A stretch of DNA of 8,253 nt, from assembly GCA_030630935.1 (NCBI GenBank), contig DAOVMD010000118.1, positions 1 to 8,253 on the forward strand, written 5' to 3'. The DNA is from Candidatus Mcinerneyibacteriota bacterium. Lineage in GTDB: Bacteria; AUK180; JAQVHJ01. The notes under the pieces were generated by a model. It saw nothing but the letters and a program-made list of their open reading frames with translations, had not been told where the DNA came from and searched no databases. The first letter of the stretch is position 1, and each line of letters starts with the position of its first letter. Shown here one piece after another: positions 6,185-8,253 of the stretch. Both the position numbers and the translations under genes were made by a program.

Positions 6185-6451
6185 TTATCGTCTAAGCCTT
6201 CTTTTGGAGTCATATAACTCTCTAATTACACTATTTATTTTTGTATCTGATATTTCATTATTATAAAAATACTCAAGCAATTTCCTAGTCTTTATATTTG
6301 AAATATCTAAATCTATACTATCAGCTAAATATTCCATTTGATCTTTTCTAGATAATGATCTTAACTTTAGAAATTTAAGACCAGCAGATGTTTGAGATAA
6401 CTCTCTTATTTTGTTATTTTCAAATTTTTTCTTAGCTTTATTAAAATTCAT
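6185..6451 (-). CDS. 88-residue basic helical protein, likely N-terminal part of the endonuclease
   Basis: I do not recognise this protein as a stand-alone family. It is rich in Lys, Arg, Asn and Leu, looks all-helical, and has no transmembrane segment or cysteine. It ends in the very basic SKRRLRR directly before the TAA. Its ATG overlaps the methyltransferase stop as ATGA, and AAAGGA lies 11 nt upstream (6463-6468), so translation is probably coupled to the methylase. It is not a convincing controller (C) protein: those have a clear helix-turn-helix and usually precede the nuclease with their own operator. The preferred view is the N-terminal domain of the nuclease that continues in the same frame beyond the stop. 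A small independent accessory subunit remains possible. Confidence 0.55.
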   Translation of the reverse strand: MNFNKAKKKFENNKIRELSQTSAGLKFLKLRSLSRKDQMEYLADSIDLDISNIKTRKLLEYFYNNEISDTKINSVIRELYDSKRRLRR

Positions 6452-7929
6452 TTTTCTGTATATCCTTTCTCTGGTACTTCAAATGACCATTTTGGTATAT
6501 TAACAACTGTATCCTTTATCTTATCTTTATTTCCTTTTGAAAAAATCAATGCTAAATCATGTGTGAGCCCACCTTTTCTATTATCTTGGACAACTGATCG
6601 TGCTGAATAAGCACAAGGAAAGTAACCTATGTAATTCATTTTTATCCCACGACATTTTTCTAGTAAAAGATCAAAAAACTCCCAACTCTCAGGTTTTTTA
6701 GCATTAAAGATTAAAACAAATACACCGTTTTTTGATAATATATTTTGGATCAATCTAACAAAATTTATCATATCGCTTTTATAAAGATCTTTAGTTTTAT
6801 CTCTTTCTTTTGCATTCGACACTACAATTTCATCATCATAATTTATTTCATGTCCTAAAATAGTATTCCACATACTACTTAGTTCTAAATAAGGAATTCT
6901 ATCACTATGAGGTGGATCAGTTACAATTAAATCAATGGAGTTGTTGGGAAATTTACTTAATATCTTTTGACACGGTTGATCTAACAATAAACATTCGTAG
7001 TTTGATTGGGATTTAAAAAACTTATTTATATTTGAAGTTATTTTAACATCGATACTTTCATCATCATCATAAATAGCTTTAATCAATTTCTTAAGCCTTC
7101 TTTCAAAGCAGTTCCATACATTTATTTCAAAATGTGTTTTTGGTTTCCAATACCCAATAACCCAACTACCAACTTCAATCTTTTTTTTCTTATTTTTACT
7201 TCTATTCATAATCGCAAATACCATTTTACTCATTTGTCCAGAAGCTGCTGTCAAGCATAATTTCAGTGGCAGTTGCAAATGTTGTGGTTCTTCATTAATA
7301 ATATCTATTAACAAATCAATGTTTCTTAATGCTCTCTTTGTAAAGATATCATAAATATTCATATCATTTTTTGTATTAATTCTTGAATTATGAAAAGATT
7401 TGAATTTACTTAAGTGTTTGGTTTTGTAATTATCAAAAGATTGAATTAGCACAAAATCTTTCTTATCTGGAGATTTAATAGTTTTATTTCTTTTTTTTAA
7501 ATACCATACTTCTAAAATAGAATTTCCCTCCCATAAATAATGGGATGCTGTTTCTGTATTTGTTCTGTAACTTGAATTTATTTTTTCTTTCACTTTATTC
7601 TCAATTCTTTGATAAGAATTTTTTATTTCATTTATATCTGGAGGGGCTAATATTGTTTTTGTCAAATCAATACAAAAAGGGTTAATATCTATTCCAATAA
7701 CTTTTCGATTTAATTTTATTGCTTCACGAACTGTTACACCAGAACCGACAAAGGGATCTAATATTATACTATTTTCTGAAGACAAATTGGATATTAAATA
7801 ACTAATTAACTCATAAGGTTTTTTGCCCCAATACTTATGAAAAGCATAAAAACCTTTATATCCTTTAGGTTTAATTATTAATTTTTCAATTTCACTATTA
7901 GTTTTTGGAATTAGCTCTAATTGCTTCAT
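6448..7929 (-). CDS. DNA methyltransferase (N4-cytosine/N6-adenine type) of a restriction-modification system
   Basis: This enzyme should transfer a methyl group from S-adenosylmethionine to an exocyclic amino group in a specific DNA site, protecting host DNA. In its 493 residues HKYWGKKP (31-38) corresponds to the motif X region. DPFVGSG (58-64) is SAM-binding motif I, and VIGIDINP (77-84) is motif II. Catalytic motif IV is TDPPH (337-341), followed by SDRIPYLELSSMW. Motif I before IV with about 270 residues between suggests an alpha-like order, with the target-recognition region in the middle. His341 replaces the usual aromatic residue of DPPY/F/W. Adenine versus cytosine specificity cannot be decided. 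The ATG at 7929 is the only plausible start, since an in-frame TAA lies just upstream; AGAGGA is 12 nt away. It is the first major gene of the module and overlaps the next frame by 4 bp. Confidence 0.93.
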   Translation of the reverse strand: MKQLELIPKTNSEIEKLIIKPKGYKGFYAFHKYWGKKPYELISYLISNLSSENSIILDPFVGSGVTVREAIKLNRKVIGIDINPFCIDLTKTILAPPDINEIKNSYQRIENKVKEKINSSYRTNTETASHYLWEGNSILEVWYLKKRNKTIKSPDKKDFVLIQSFDNYKTKHLSKFKSFHNSRINTKNDMNIYDIFTKRALRNIDLLIDIINEEPQHLQLPLKLCLTAASGQMSKMVFAIMNRSKNKKKKIEVGSWVIGYWKPKTHFEINVWNCFERRLKKLIKAIYDDDESIDVKITSNINKFFKSQSNYECLLLDQPCQKILSKFPNNSIDLIVTDPPHSDRIPYLELSSMWNTILGHEINYDDEIVVSNAKERDKTKDLYKSDMINFVRLIQNILSKNGVFVLIFNAKKPESWEFFDLLLEKCRGIKMNYIGYFPCAYSARSVVQDNRKGGLTHDLALIFSKGNKDKIKDTVVNIPKWSFEVPEKGYTEK

Positions 7930-7945
7930 TAACTTATTTTATCCT

Positions 7946-8035
7946 CTACTGTATGAACCTAATGCTCTTATAATAAATATATTTACCATTATAATAAGAT
8001 ACAAAAATGTTTAATTTTTCAATAAAATCTTTCAT
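7946..8035 (-). CDS. Possible 29-codon leader ORF before the methyltransferase
   Basis: An ATG at 8035-8033 sits almost exactly at the predicted start of transcription from the promoter at 8041-8069, so it would be leaderless. The frame encodes 29 residues beginning MKDFIEKL, rich in Tyr, Ile and Lys. Its TAG stop (7946-7948) overlaps the AGAGG used by the methyltransferase. Translation could therefore affect access to that ribosome binding site. A short AT-rich frame of this size can occur by chance, and no homology is known to me. Confidence 0.25.
   Translation of the reverse strand: MKDFIEKLNIFVSYYNGKYIYYKSIRFIQ
7967..7998. repeat. Imperfect inverted repeat in the methyltransferase leader
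   Basis: CTTATAATAA (7967-7976) and TTATAATAAG (7989-7998) pair as inverted arms with one central mismatch and a 12-nt loop. The dyad lies between the promoter and the methyltransferase start. It could be an operator for autoregulation or simply AT-rich symmetry. The minus strand also reads TATAAT inside the right arm, but no matching -35 is spaced correctly. Confidence 0.3.
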
Positions 8036-8040
8036 AATTT

Positions 8041-8069
8041 ATTATACCTTAAAAATCCTTCAAAGTCAA
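8041..8069 (-). promoter_or_regulatory. Sigma-70 promoter for the restriction-modification operon
   Basis: On the minus strand TTGACT (8069-8064) and TATAAT (8046-8041) are separated by exactly 17 bp. The -35 matches the consensus at 5 of 6 positions and the -10 at all 6. Transcription should start near 8034, about 105 nt before the methyltransferase ATG, and probably continues through the overlapping downstream frames. Confidence 0.8.
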
Positions 8070-8253
8070 GTTCTTATTCTAATCAAATCTTAACTCAAAT
8101 CAAATTTCAACAATATATTACTACTCAATTTTTACTACTGCCTTACCCCCATTTTTTTGTATTAGATATTTGTAAGTATTAAACTATTGGATAAAAATGT
8201 CGAATTATTTTTTGAAATTCATTTTTTGAAATTCTTAAGAAATGTTGATATAA
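8070..8253. other. Non-coding AT-rich right edge with a tandem 14-mer
   Basis: No gene is seen from 8070 to the window end; with the leader, the gene-free stretch starts at 7930. A 14-bp unit ATTTTTTGAAATTC is present twice in perfect tandem (8207-8220 and 8221-8234). The second copy runs into the palindrome TTCTTAAGAA (8232-8241). A C-run after CCTTA (8146-8150) is the only GC-rich spot. The next gene upstream lies outside the window. Confidence 0.5.

Larger units (their letters stand above)
5369..6451 (-). pseudogene. Restriction endonuclease gene apparently split by an in-frame TAA
   Basis: The 88-codon frame that begins at 6451 and the nuclease frame share one reading frame, separated only by TAA at 6185-6187. 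All 24 codons between that stop and the TTG at 6112 are sense and encode protein-like sequence including VFNWGGLYQ. Read through, the product would be about 360 residues, a normal size for a type II endonuclease. The ATG at 6181-6183 just after the stop is out of frame and closes after four codons, so reinitiation there cannot rescue the nuclease. A one-base change from AAA, CAA or GAA to TAA would explain the pattern. Alternatives are two separate proteins or a sequencing error. Confidence 0.5.

Noticed and set aside
6185-6451. Controller (C) protein of the restriction-modification system
   Set aside because: It lacks a clear helix-turn-helix, is placed after the methylase, and has no C-box-like operator upstream.
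1-8253. CRISPR arrays, tRNA or rRNA genes, transposases
   Set aside because: No regularly spaced repeats, cloverleaf-forming sequence, rRNA segment or transposase motif was recognised on either strand.

Overview
The window comes from an AT-rich bacterial chromosome. All genes supported here run on the minus strand, so transcription proceeds from high to low coordinates. Canonical bacterial DnaK and DnaJ and GGAGG-type ribosome binding sites mark it as bacterial. The species cannot be read from the sequence. An uncultured, moderately AT-rich lineage such as WOR-3 or a relative is only a weak guess from the general look of the chaperones.

The left half (about 261-4817) is a stress/protein-quality-control operon in the order hsp20 -> dnaK -> htpX -> dnaJ. 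Hsp20 holds unfolding proteins, DnaK/DnaJ refold them, and HtpX is a membrane zinc protease that would remove damaged membrane proteins. No grpE or hrcA gene and no CIRCE operator is present. Instead, a 19-bp element upstream of hsp20 matches a sigma-54 promoter almost perfectly, with GG-N10-GC spacing. A weaker sigma-70-like promoter lies just upstream of it. Two perfect 9-bp GC-rich hairpins occupy the hsp20/dnaK and dnaK/htpX gaps.

From 4882 to 5368 there is a non-coding stretch with a nested hairpin and a 12-bp inverted repeat whose right arm overlaps the end of the next gene.

The right half (5369-8069) is a markedly AT-richer restriction-modification module. A near-consensus sigma-70 promoter (TTGACT-17-TATAAT) drives a DNA methyltransferase. 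Its stop overlaps the start of an 88-codon reading frame by 4 bp. That frame ends in TAA, but the same frame continues open into a protein with a PD-(D/E)XK nuclease core. No credible ribosome binding site precedes the downstream part. The simplest reading is one endonuclease gene of about 360 codons cut by a single nonsense codon, leaving an active methylase with a damaged nuclease. A genuine two-protein arrangement is the alternative.

The left (1-260) and right (8070-8253) edges are non-coding and contain short repeats only.
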